Notes under the pieces: generated by a model
What the model saw: only the letters and a program-made list of their open reading frames with translations
Databases searched by the model: none
Told to the model about the DNA's origin: nothing
Origin: Halovivax gelatinilyticus
Lineage (GTDB): Archaea; Halobacteriota; Halobacteria; Halobacteriales; Natrialbaceae
Length of the DNA stretch: 64,000 bases
NCBI RefSeq assembly: GCF_024300625.1
Contig: NZ_CP101322.1
Coordinates: 757,992-821,991 of the forward strand
Direction of reading: 5' to 3'
Made by a program: the position numbers and the translations under genes
Shown here: positions 54,412-62,236 of the stretch, piece by piece
Layout of the letters: every line of letters starts with the position of its first letter
How positions within the stretch are numbered: the first letter of the stretch is position 1

Positions 54412-55611
54412 ATGAGAGTTACGGACCCCACCGACATCGAGCGGTTGAATCAGGCGGCGACACACTTCTACACGGCCAGTTCGACGCAGGCGTGTTACGA
54501 CGAAGTGATAGACGCGGCCGTCGAAATACTCGGCCACGAGTGGTCCGTGCTGGCATCACCGGTCGGCGACGGCGAACGATTCGAGATCAAGGCGGTCTCA
54601 GCGGAGGCTCCGTTAGATCGCGGTGACCGACCGTTCACGATCCACGACGGCGTCGCTGGGCGGGCCTTTCGCCAGAATGAATCGTCGACGGTCGACGACG
54701 TCAGAGAGTCCGAACACGGGAAGCCAGTGACGCCGGACTTGCGATCCGGACTGACAGTTCCGGTCGGCGACTGGGGCGTGTTCCAGGCCGTCGACACCAC
54801 CATCGGTGCCTACGACGAAACGCACGTTCGGCTGGCAGAACTGTTGATGACGCACGCGGCGACCGCGATCGAACGCCTCGAAACCGAAGCCGCGCTCAGA
54901 ACGCAGAAAGCCGAACTCGAACGCCAGAACGAGCGCCTCGACAACGTCACCAGCATGATCTCACACGATCTCCGCTCTCCGCTCAACGTCGCGCAGGGTC
55001 ACCTCGAACTCGCGAGGGCCGAAGCCGACTCCCCACACCTCGCAGACGTCGCCGCCGCACACGAGCGGATGGACGACCTGATCGAAGAATTTCTCGCCTG
55101 GGCTCGCGGCGGACAGCTCATCACCGACCGAACGACCGTCTCGCTCCCCGAAGTGGCCCGTGCCGCCGCGGAGTCGCTCTCGGTCGGTCAGTGTCTCGTC
55201 GTCGATACCGAAACGCGGATCGAAGCCGATCCGGACCGACTCAGACAGCTCTGTACCAACGTGATCAGAAACAGCGTCGAGCACAACGGCGGCCGGGTCC
55301 ACGTCGGCGACCGAAAAACGGCGACACCGTCTGGGGCCGACGGTGGTCCGTTCCCGGAGGGCGCACCCGTCACGGTGACCCTCGGCGATCACCCTGACGG
55401 GTTCGTTATCACCGACGACGGATCCGGCATTCCGCCGACGGAACGCGAGTCAGTCTTCGAGCCGGGCTACACGACCAGCGACTCCGGAACCGGCTTCGGA
55501 CTCGCGATCGTCGGGGCGATCGTCGACGCACACGGCTGGGAGGTCTCGCTGGGCGAGAGCGACGACGGTGGCGTCCGCTTCGAGATCACCGGCGTCGAAC
55601 GTATCGAGTGA
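54412..55611 (+). CDS. GAF-domain sensor histidine kinase
   Basis: A 399-residue cytoplasmic kinase. A GAF domain (about 8-155, LASPVGDGERFEIKAVS, GVAGRAFRQNE, LTVPVGDWGVFQ) is followed by a short coiled coil (about 160-180), HisKA with His185 in SMISHDLRSPLNVAQG, and HATPase_c with NVIRNSVEHN, ITDDGSGIPP and GTGFGLAIVGA. No membrane segment or receiver is present. Haloarchaeal orphan kinases like this often act without a neighbouring regulator. The ligand is unknown. Confidence 0.92.
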   Translation: MRVTDPTDIERLNQAATHFYTASSTQACYDEVIDAAVEILGHEWSVLASPVGDGERFEIKAVSAEAPLDRGDRPFTIHDGVAGRAFRQNESSTVDDVRESEHGKPVTPDLRSGLTVPVGDWGVFQAVDTTIGAYDETHVRLAELLMTHAATAIERLETEAALRTQKAELERQNERLDNVTSMISHDLRSPLNVAQGHLELARAEADSPHLADVAAAHERMDDLIEEFLAWARGGQLITDRTTVSLPEVARAAAESLSVGQCLVVDTETRIEADPDRLRQLCTNVIRNSVEHNGGRVHVGDRKTATPSGADGGPFPEGAPVTVTLGDHPDGFVITDDGSGIPPTERESVFEPGYTTSDSGTGFGLAIVGAIVDAHGWEVSLGESDDGGVRFEITGVERIE

Positions 55612-55763
55612 GTCGTCTACACGAATCGAGAACGCGACTCGAAGGTATCGAGCCGCGAGGACTACGCTAGCACACGAAATCGTTGTGAAGGTCAGTGGAG
55701 GGTGCTGACGATACTCCACGACCTCACAGATCGATCGACGAACCGACGGACCATATTTCTTTT

Positions 55764-55786
55764 GGAAATGGTTTTACGATATTTCC
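55764..55786. promoter_or_regulatory. GGAAAT/ATTTCC repeat around a TATA box
   Basis: GGAAAT (55764-55769) and ATTTCC (55781-55786) form an inverted repeat flanking GTTTTACGAT. That core looks like a TATA box 19-25 bp before the ATG at 55797. A further ATTTC at 55755-55759 can pair with the first arm. It could be an operator for the small gene that follows. Confidence 0.4.
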
Positions 55787-55796
55787 AACTAGTTCG

Positions 55797-56018
55797 ATGA
55801 GTACCGCACGTGACGGCGAAATCTCGCCCCACATCCGAGAGGCGAAGAAATCGATCAACGCTGGACAAGCAGTGATCGACCGCCTCAGGCCGGCCCACTA
55901 CGCTCGGTTGATCCGACTCACTCGACACCATCAACCGACTACGAAGGGGAATACGGTATTGGTTTCTCACTCCCGAAATCGTCCGTTCGTTACGGTTGCT
56001 TCGATGTACAGAACGTAG
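55797..56018 (+). CDS. Small protein of unknown function, uncertain
   Basis: A 73-residue frame starting MSTARDGEISPHIREAKKSIN, with a basic C-terminal half (RLIRLTRHHQPTTKGN). It could be a truncated DNA-binding protein, but no family is recognised. The promoter-like TATA plus inverted repeat directly upstream is the main support for it being a gene. Amino-acid composition is more basic than usual here, possibly a sign of transfer. It lies between a kinase gene and the tRNA-Ala tail module. Confidence 0.3.
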   Translation: MSTARDGEISPHIREAKKSINAGQAVIDRLRPAHYARLIRLTRHHQPTTKGNTVLVSHSRNRPFVTVASMYRT

Positions 56019-56072
56019 CGACAGCCGTTGACTGACGACTACCGGAACACTTCGAAACGACGAGGATACGGG

Positions 56073-56205
56073 ATGGACTCGCTGGGATTTGAACCCGGAG
56101 GTAGACGGTCGCTCGCTTCGCTCGCGCTTCGACTTCCAGGGCTTCAAATCCCAGCTTCGACGAGGATCCGCGCGGCTCACGAATGAGTGAGCCGCGCACG
56201 AATAA
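56073..56205 (-). repeat. Single tRNA-Ala tail module
   Basis: The 24 bp at the 3' end of tRNA-Ala (56205-56228) recur exactly at 56073-56096, 132 bp away. Reading from the tRNA 3' end on the minus strand: a perfect 11-bp hairpin (56170-56180 / 56187-56197), an antisense T-arm copy (56139-56155), a GAGCGAAGCGAGC-type hairpin stretch, then the sense T-arm plus acceptor copy. The antisense copy pairs with the sense copy over 16 of 17 positions. CGACGAGGAT also recurs at 56058 and 56158. The plan matches the tRNA-Tyr modules. Confidence 0.9.
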
Positions 56206-56277
56206 TGGACTCGCTGGGATTTGAACCCAGGGCCTCTTCCTTGCGAAGGAAGCGATCTACCACTGATCTACGAGCCC
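56206..56277 (-). tRNA. tRNA-Ala (CGC)
   Basis: A 72-base tRNA on the minus strand. The acceptor stem is GGGCTCG / CGAGTCC (one G-T pair), D-arm GATC...GATC, anticodon stem CTTCC / GGAAG with loop TTCGCAA (anticodon CGC), T-arm CTGGG-TTCAAAT-CCCAG, discriminator A. There is no intron and no encoded CCA. Its 3' side is followed by one tail module. Confidence 0.96.
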
Positions 56278-56330
56278 GCGACCGATTCTAGCGTAGATTG
56301 CTATTTGAGCGTTGTGTTTTACGGCCCATA

Positions 56331-56933
56331 TCACACGCGCAACACGCGGAACCACCCGGCGACGAGCCCGAACAGCAGTCCCGTAAAGTGAGCGACGAGA
56401 GCGACCCCGGGTGCGCCGGTCGCGACCGTCACGAATCCGGCGACGATCACGAAGACGATCGCCGTCACCCAGCGGGGAACGCTGACGACGCCGCCGAGGC
56501 TCGTAGAGAGCCGGTTCGCGGCGAGCAAGTAGCCGAGCAGCGCGAATACCGCCCCGCTAGCTCCCAAGACGCCCGCCGTCGGGGTCGCCGGAACCAGCGG
56601 CGCAGACGCCAGCGCACCGGTGACGACGATCTGTGAGACGCCAGCGACGGCTCCCGTCGCGAGGAAAAAGGCGTGAAACTTCGCGCGCGAGGTGGCTCGT
56701 GCAACCGGCCAGCCGAACAGGACGAAAGCGACGCTATTCGAAACGAGATGTGAGAGATTCGCGTGCGCGTAGACGCTCGTCACGGCCGTCCAGGGACTCG
56801 ACTCGATCGGCGGCTGTAAGACGAACAGCCCGGCCAGGACGGCCAGGTTGAACAGAGCCGCGAGGTACTGAAGGACGAATACGATCGCGAATATGGCGAG
56901 GATCTCGACGATCGGACTGCCGTCACGAGCCAT
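56331..56933 (-). CDS. Rhomboid family intramembrane protease
   Basis: A 200-residue, six-segment rhomboid. The catalytic Ser126 is in GVLGASGAVFALLG and the catalytic His182 in LVAHFTGLLFG. The HANLSHLVSN motif (His57, His62, Asn66) is intact. Rhomboids cleave substrates inside the membrane; in Haloferax volcanii one is linked to N-glycosylation and motility. The ATG at 56933 (MARDGSPIVEILAIF) is chosen over a longer frame without conserved sequence. Confidence 0.9.
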   Translation of the reverse strand: MARDGSPIVEILAIFAIVFVLQYLAALFNLAVLAGLFVLQPPIESSPWTAVTSVYAHANLSHLVSNSVAFVLFGWPVARATSRAKFHAFFLATGAVAGVSQIVVTGALASAPLVPATPTAGVLGASGAVFALLGYLLAANRLSTSLGGVVSVPRWVTAIVFVIVAGFVTVATGAPGVALVAHFTGLLFGLVAGWFRVLRV

Positions 56934-57021
56934 GATCGGTACTAGGCGGTGACGTACTAAAAGGCACCACACCCACCGATACACCCGGGAAACTCGACGT
57001 GAGCAACCGCAGGTTCCGAGG

Positions 57022-57330
57022 TCAGTCCTCGAGGACGATCTCGATCGAGACGTCGTTCGGCACCTGAATGCGCATGAGCTGACGGAGCGCGCGTTCGTCG
57101 GCGTCGAGATCGATCAGGCGCTTGTGGACGCGCATCTCCCAGTGCTCCCACGTCGCCGTCCCCTCGCCGTCGGGGGACTTGCGGGTCGGCACCTCGAGCG
57201 TCTTCGTCGGGAGCGGAATCGGTCCGCTCAGGTTGACGCCCGTGTTGTTCGCGATCTCGCGGACGTCGTCGCAGATATCGTCTAAGTCCTGCGGACTCGT
57301 TCCGGCGAGACGGACACGTGCTTGTTGCAT
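57022..57330 (-). CDS. rps10: 30S ribosomal protein S10
   Basis: A 102-residue S10 of the archaeal type. Family segments are [60 protein letters not shown] and [17 protein letters not shown]. It begins directly at the stop codon of tef1a (TAA then ATG, no spacer), so both are on one message. This EF-1alpha-S10 pair is conserved in archaea. Confidence 0.97.
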   Translation of the reverse strand: MQQARVRLAGTSPQDLDDICDDVREIANNTGVNLSGPIPLPTKTLEVPTRKSPDGEGTATWEHWEMRVHKRLIDLDADERALRQLMRIQVPNDVSIEIVLED

Positions 57331-58596
57331 TTATTTCTCGTCGACGCTCATGACCTTACCCGCCGCGACGGTCTGGCCCATGTCGCGGATGGCGAAGCTC
57401 CCGAGTTCTGGGATTTCGCTGGCGGGCTCGATGCTGAGCGGTTTCTGGGGTCGGATGGTGACGACTGCGGAGTCTCCGGACTGGATGAAGTCCGGGTTCT
57501 CCTCTGCGACCTCGCCACTCGAGGCGTCCATCTTCTTGTCGATGGATTCGATCGTACACGCGACCTGTGCCGTGTGGGCGTGGAAGACCGGCGTGTATCC
57601 CGCGGTGATGACCGACGGGTGCTGCATGACGACGATCTGTGCCTGGAACGTTTCGGCGACCGTCGGCGGGTCGTCGGCCGGGCCACAGATGTCGCCGCGG
57701 CGGATGTCGTCCTTGCCGATGCCGCGGACGTTGAATCCGACGTTGTCACCGGGTTCGGCCTTCGGAACTTCCTCGTGGTGCATCTCGATCGTCTTCACTT
57801 CGCCGCCGACGTCGCTGGGCTGGAAGGAGACGTTGTCGCCGATGTTCATGACACCGGTCTCGATTCGTCCGACCGGGACGGTCCCGATACCGGAGATGGT
57901 GTAGACGTCCTGGATCGGCAGGCGAAGCGGCGCGTCGGTCGGTGGCTCGGCTTCCGGCAGGTCGTTGAGCGTCTCGAGCAGGGTACGGCCGTCGTACCAC
58001 GGCGTGTTGTCCGAGGATTCGGCGATGTTGTCGCCCTCGAACGCCGAGATCGGCAGGAACGAGTCGTCGTCTACCTGGAAGTTGACCTGCTTGAGAAGCG
58101 TGTTGACTTCGCCGACGACCTCGTCGTACGTGTCTTCGGCGTAGTCGACGACGTCCATCTTGTTGACGGCGATGATGAGCTTCTCGATACCGAGGGTGCG
58201 CGACAGGAAGACGTGCTCCTGGGTCTGGGGCGCGACACCGTCGTCGGCGGCGACGACGAGAACCGCGTGGTCCGCCTGGGACGCGCCGGTGATCATGTTC
58301 TTTACGAAGTCGCGGTGACCAGGGGTGTCGACGATGGTGAAGTTGTACTTGTCCGTGTCGAACTCCTGGTGGGCGATGTCGATGGTGACCCCACGTTCGC
58401 GCTCCTCGGCGAGGTTGTCCATGACGTAGGCGAACTCGAATCCGCCCTTGCCCTTCTCTTCGGCTTCTTCGCGGTGCTGTTCGATAACGTGCTCGGGAAC
58501 GCTCCCTGTCTCGTAGAGGAGCCGCCCGACCAGCGTACTTTTTCCGTGGTCAACGTGGCCGATGATGGCCAGGTTCTGGTGCGGTTTGTCGCTCAT
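57331..58596 (-). CDS. tef1a: Translation elongation factor EF-1alpha
   Basis: GTPase that brings aminoacyl-tRNA to the ribosome. It has 421 residues. G1 is [10 protein letters not shown], the switch region contains [13 protein letters not shown]3 is [10 protein letters not shown]4 AVNKMD and G5 PISAFEG. Domains 2 and 3 follow ([35 protein letters not shown]). The TATA-like GGTATAAGCG (minus strand, about 58620-58630) lies 25-30 bp before the ATG. It is followed without gap by rps10. Confidence 0.97.
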   Translation of the reverse strand: MSDKPHQNLAIIGHVDHGKSTLVGRLLYETGSVPEHVIEQHREEAEEKGKGGFEFAYVMDNLAEERERGVTIDIAHQEFDTDKYNFTIVDTPGHRDFVKNMITGASQADHAVLVVAADDGVAPQTQEHVFLSRTLGIEKLIIAVNKMDVVDYAEDTYDEVVGEVNTLLKQVNFQVDDDSFLPISAFEGDNIAESSDNTPWYDGRTLLETLNDLPEAEPPTDAPLRLPIQDVYTISGIGTVPVGRIETGVMNIGDNVSFQPSDVGGEVKTIEMHHEEVPKAEPGDNVGFNVRGIGKDDIRRGDICGPADDPPTVAETFQAQIVVMQHPSVITAGYTPVFHAHTAQVACTIESIDKKMDASSGEVAEENPDFIQSGDSAVVTIRPQKPLSIEPASEIPELGSFAIRDMGQTVAAGKVMSVDEK

Positions 58597-58762
58597 TGTT
58601 ATAGCTCACGCGCAAAGGCGCTTATACCGGGGATGTTGGCCGGAGCCGGTTAAAACCATTTCGAAAGCCGGATCAGACAACCTCGACGCCGTCTTGCGGA
58701 TTGTGTTTGACTCACACACGCACCGTGTGCCAATCGAGCCGGTGGAATCGGTCGCGACCGGA

Positions 58763-59752
58763 TCACCCGCCGTCGACCCCGACACGCGAGGGGAGCCGAT
58801 CGACGTCGGCGAGCACCGCCGACGCCGTCTCCGGCCCGCCAGCACCCGGCCCGCTGTTGTGGAGCGTACCAGCGTGACGCGTCTCGAACTGAACGATGTT
58901 TCGCGTCCCGGTGACGGAGAGCGGACCGTGTTCGGGGACCAGCCTGGGTGCCACCCGAACGCCGTCTCGGCTGGCCTCGCCGATCAATCTGATCGTCTGG
59001 CCGTCGGCGGTCGCCAGGTCGAGCGCGCTCTGGGGGATAGCCTCGATTCCCTCGACCGTCGCATCCTCGAGCGAGAATCCACCGTCAGCGAGTACGTTCG
59101 CGACGATCACGCACTTCAACGCCGCGTCCGTTCCGTCGACGTCGAACGTCGGGTCCGCCTCGGCGACGCCCAGATCCTGGGCCTCGGCCAGGACGTGATC
59201 GTAGTCGAGCCCCTCTGCAGCCATCCGCGAGAGGACGAAGTTCGCCGTCCCGTTTAACACGCCGCGAACGGTCGACACCGCCTCCGGCGAGTAGGTCTCG
59301 ATCGTGGAGAGGACGGGAATCGCGCCGCCGACGGTCGCCTCGAACCGGAGCGAGCCCTCGCTCTCTCGTTCGAAGTCGCGTAACTCGGCGTACCGTTCAG
59401 CGACGGGACCTTTGTTCGCGAGGACGGCGTGTCGGTCGGTTTCGAGCGCCCGACGTGCGTGCGTGAATCCCGGTTCGGCGTCATCGAGCGTCGTCGGCGT
59501 CGCTTCGATCAGGACGTCGTACGCCGACTCGAAGATCGCCTCGGGAACGGCCGAGCCGAGCGGTTCGTCGCGGTCGTATCGGGCGAAGGTGCGTGAGACG
59601 TCGATGCCCGAGTCGTCGACGGCCGCGTCAGACGAGTCGGTGATCGCGACGACGGAGTGACCGTATTCGCCGGCGAGTTCGGCGACCGATCGTCCGACCG
59701 CGCCCGCGCCGAGGATCGCCAGTCGTCGGCCGACGTTCGAATCGGACCGCAT
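58763..59752 (-). CDS. hom: Homoserine dehydrogenase
   Basis: Reduces aspartate semialdehyde to homoserine for Thr, Met and Ile synthesis. It has 329 residues. The NAD(P)-binding motif is LAILGAGAVGRSVAELAG, and the catalytic domain has VLANKGPVAE (Lys), FEATVGGAIPVLSTIE and VLNGTANFVLSRMAAEGLDY. It lacks a C-terminal ACT domain; instead the upstream gene encodes separate ACT domains. Its ATG shares one base with the stop of that gene (TGATG), which implies translational coupling. Confidence 0.93.
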   Translation of the reverse strand: MRSDSNVGRRLAILGAGAVGRSVAELAGEYGHSVVAITDSSDAAVDDSGIDVSRTFARYDRDEPLGSAVPEAIFESAYDVLIEATPTTLDDAEPGFTHARRALETDRHAVLANKGPVAERYAELRDFERESEGSLRFEATVGGAIPVLSTIETYSPEAVSTVRGVLNGTANFVLSRMAAEGLDYDHVLAEAQDLGVAEADPTFDVDGTDAALKCVIVANVLADGGFSLEDATVEGIEAIPQSALDLATADGQTIRLIGEASRDGVRVAPRLVPEHGPLSVTGTRNIVQFETRHAGTLHNSGPGAGGPETASAVLADVDRLPSRVGVDGG

Positions 59753-60477
59753 CAGGTGCGCACCCCCGACAGGGGTTCGATCACGTCGAGGCCGTGATCG
59801 GCGGCGACGGTTCCGACGACGTCGAACGCGTCCGCGAGTCGGCCGTCGGCAACCGCGATCGTGAGGCTGGCGCTCGCCGGACCGTCGGTGCTCGTCGGCG
59901 AGACCAGCGACGACTCGACGACCGACGCGTAGGAGAGTCCGTCGACGTCAGCCAGCACCGACGAGAGCGACGCTGCGAGTCGGTCACCGACGAGTACGAC
60001 CGTCTCTTTTCGTTCGTACGCGTGTGTACCCGCCTGAGTGACGGTGACGTCAGCCTGGCGAAGCGCCTCGACGATGCGGTCGATTCGATCGAGCGGGCAG
60101 GCGAAGTCGATTTCGACCGGTATCGCGCCGCGGGGCGTCCGGTTGCCACGTTCGTGGTGGATCGACCGGAGGTTTCCCCCGTGGTCGGCGATCGGGGAGA
60201 GCGCGTCGACGAGCGCGCCCGGTTCGTCGTCCAGTTCGATCCGGATCGTCACGGCCGTTCGGGTTCCTCCATCGGCTCGAACGGCGTTCGGAGCCGGGCC
60301 GGTGTCGGTCTCGAGCGCCGGGTGTGAGAGTGGGTCCGCTGTGTGGTGAGAGCGGTCGGTCGTCGTACGATCGGCCTCGTCGTCGGTCGACCCACGTGTC
60401 GCGAGTCGATCGGGCGTCGGTTCGAGGTCGTCACTCATCTCGCTCACCACCGGCGACGGTTCGTCCACACCGTCCAT
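59752..60477 (-). CDS. ACT-domain amino acid-binding protein
   Basis: A 241-residue protein with a disordered acidic N-terminus (about 1-75) and two ACT-like domains (about 77-155 and 163-241). The first contains RIELDDEPGALVDALSPIADHGGN and the second VLVGDRLAASLSSVLADVD. ACT domains bind amino acids to control enzymes. Being fused by operon to hom (1-bp overlap), it probably gives feedback control by threonine. A TATA-like GCTTTTACG at 60500-60508 puts the ATG at 60477 at the leaderless distance. Confidence 0.85.
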   Translation of the reverse strand: MDGVDEPSPVVSEMSDDLEPTPDRLATRGSTDDEADRTTTDRSHHTADPLSHPALETDTGPAPNAVRADGGTRTAVTIRIELDDEPGALVDALSPIADHGGNLRSIHHERGNRTPRGAIPVEIDFACPLDRIDRIVEALRQADVTVTQAGTHAYERKETVVLVGDRLAASLSSVLADVDGLSYASVVESSLVSPTSTDGPASASLTIAVADGRLADAFDVVGTVAADHGLDVIEPLSGVRT

Positions 60478-60631
60478 AGCACCTCGCAAGCGACGTATTC
60501 GTAAAAGCTTGTAGTCCGTCTCAATTATGGCCGCCGTCGTCGACCGGACAGCGCCGGGCCGATGGACCGGTGTCGGGACGGGTGTCCGTCGGCTCTAGTG
60601 GTCTGGCCGGCGTCTACACGTCGAGACCCGA

Positions 60632-61003
60632 TCAGAGGTGATCTTTTCCGGGGTTCGACGAGCCCCAGTCGCCGCGACCGCCTTCCGTGCGATCGATCCC
60701 CATGATCGATTCGGCCTGTTGCGGACCGCCGAGCTGTTCGTGCGCGTCTGGGACGCGGACGGTGACGTCGTCTATCTCCTCCCAGGAGAGTAACTCGGCC
60801 TCGATGTTACCCGTCGTCACGTCGCTCACCGTGCAGCCTCGACAGCCGCCGCCGAGTTCGATCACGACCTCGCCGGTGTCCGGATCGGCTTCCCTGACGG
60901 CGCTCGTGCCGCCGTGCATCTGGATGATCGGCATCTGCGTCGCGAGCCAGCGCTCGACACGCTCGCGAAGTGGGTCCGTCTGTTCGGACTCGGACGTGGT
61001 CAT
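60632..61003 (-). CDS. NifU C-terminal-like iron-sulfur scaffold
   Basis: A 123-residue NifU-like protein. The C-x2-C that holds an iron-sulfur cluster is in GGGCRGCTVSDVTTGNIEA, with upstream PIIQMHGGTSAVREAD. It probably carries or transfers clusters to target proteins. The C-terminal extension (GIDRTEGGRGDWGSSNPGKDHL) is Gly-rich. It lies next to the ROK kinase gene on the same strand, with no other sulfur genes nearby. Confidence 0.87.
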   Translation of the reverse strand: MTTSESEQTDPLRERVERWLATQMPIIQMHGGTSAVREADPDTGEVVIELGGGCRGCTVSDVTTGNIEAELLSWEEIDDVTVRVPDAHEQLGGPQQAESIMGIDRTEGGRGDWGSSNPGKDHL

Positions 61004-61102
61004 CGCGTAGAAGTACGCACCCTGGAAGGGAATACGTTGGGGTTCGACCGCCGGCGGAGCGATCGATCGTCGGGGTCGCGTCTCGCTCGTCGACGCGCGT
61101 CG

Positions 61103-62077
61103 TTACTCGAGCACCGACCTGTCGCCCGAACCACCCGTCAGGGCGCTCGCCAGCGCACCGTAGATAACGACGTCGTCGCCGAGAGTGGTGAGGCGGATGT
61201 CGGGGACGTTGGAGACCACGAGCGGCGCGAGGTGCTCTCGGATCGGATCGACGACGAGCGACGGGTTGTTGGTGGCGACCGCACCGCCGATCGTGACCAC
61301 CATCGGCGCGGTCGCGTGGACGAGATTCGCCACGCCGGTGGCGTTCCACCGGCCGATCCGTTCGATCACGAGATCGGCGAGCGGGTCCGCGCCGGCGCGG
61401 TCGAAGACGTCGGCCGCGTCGAAGCCGGCCGCCTCGAGCGGGAGGTCCGTCTCGACCGACGGTTCTCGGTCGGCGAGGTAGCGGACGTACCGGGGGATCC
61501 CGGTGCCGGAGCAGTACGCCTCCCAGTGACCGTCACGGCCGCAGCCGCAGGTGAGACGGCCGTCCGGATCGACGACGGTGTGGCCGACCTCGCCGGCGTT
61601 TCCGTCCCAGCCCGAGAGGACGTGGCCGTCACAGCACAACCCGGCGCCGATCCCCGACGAGATCGTCAGGTAACACATATCGTCCGGATTCCGATCCGCG
61701 TGGAACCGCTCGCCGACGACGCCGACCGTCGCGTCGTTGTGCAGGGAGACCTCCGCCGTCTCGAACAGCTCGCCGACGGGACCGGTGAGCGGAATTCGGT
61801 CGATCGAATCAGGGAGGTTCGCCGGGTCAACGACGGCGCCTTCGGCGAGATCGAACGGACCGATCGAGGCGATCGACGCGGCGTCGATCCGGCCGGGAGC
61901 GATTCCGGCCTCGCCACAACCCGCTCTGAGCATCTCCAGGACGGCCTCGGTGACGTCGATCCCCCGCGGCCCTTGCGGCGTCGGTCGGCGAACGATGGCG
62001 ATCGGTTCGCCCGAACGATCGCCGATCGCGACCCTGACGTTCGTCGCCCCGAGATCGACGCCCGCGACGTAGGTCAT
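61103..62077 (-). CDS. ROK family sugar kinase (glucokinase-like)
   Basis: A 324-residue ROK protein. The ATP-binding segment is YVAGVDLGATNVRVAIGD, sugar-binding DGHVLSGWDGNAGEVGHTVVD with the catalytic Asp in VSLHNDATVG, and the zinc-binding motif CGCGRDGHWEAYCSG with Cys and His ligands. It likely phosphorylates glucose or a related hexose, but the sugar cannot be fixed from sequence. The ATG at 62077 follows an in-frame GTG. It is divergent from a PAS kinase gene. Confidence 0.88.
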   Translation of the reverse strand: MTYVAGVDLGATNVRVAIGDRSGEPIAIVRRPTPQGPRGIDVTEAVLEMLRAGCGEAGIAPGRIDAASIASIGPFDLAEGAVVDPANLPDSIDRIPLTGPVGELFETAEVSLHNDATVGVVGERFHADRNPDDMCYLTISSGIGAGLCCDGHVLSGWDGNAGEVGHTVVDPDGRLTCGCGRDGHWEAYCSGTGIPRYVRYLADREPSVETDLPLEAAGFDAADVFDRAGADPLADLVIERIGRWNATGVANLVHATAPMVVTIGGAVATNNPSLVVDPIREHLAPLVVSNVPDIRLTTLGDDVVIYGALASALTGGSGDRSVLE

Positions 62078-62236
62078 CACCGGGAATCGACGGTCGCCAT
62101 CGACTTAACGACTGGACGTTTCCAGACGGGTATCGACACGTTCGCTCAGAACGATGGGCGCTGGAACCGTCGTCAGATGGTTCCAGGACGAAGTACGCCA
62201 AAAGCTATAGGGTCCTGTCGGTTCTCTAGTGGCCCG

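Noticed and set aside
60914-62236. Long open frame continuing upstream of the PAS kinase (441 codons)
   Set aside because: It is antisense to the NifU-like and ROK genes, and its product is Arg/Val-rich shadow sequence with no PAS or other domain.
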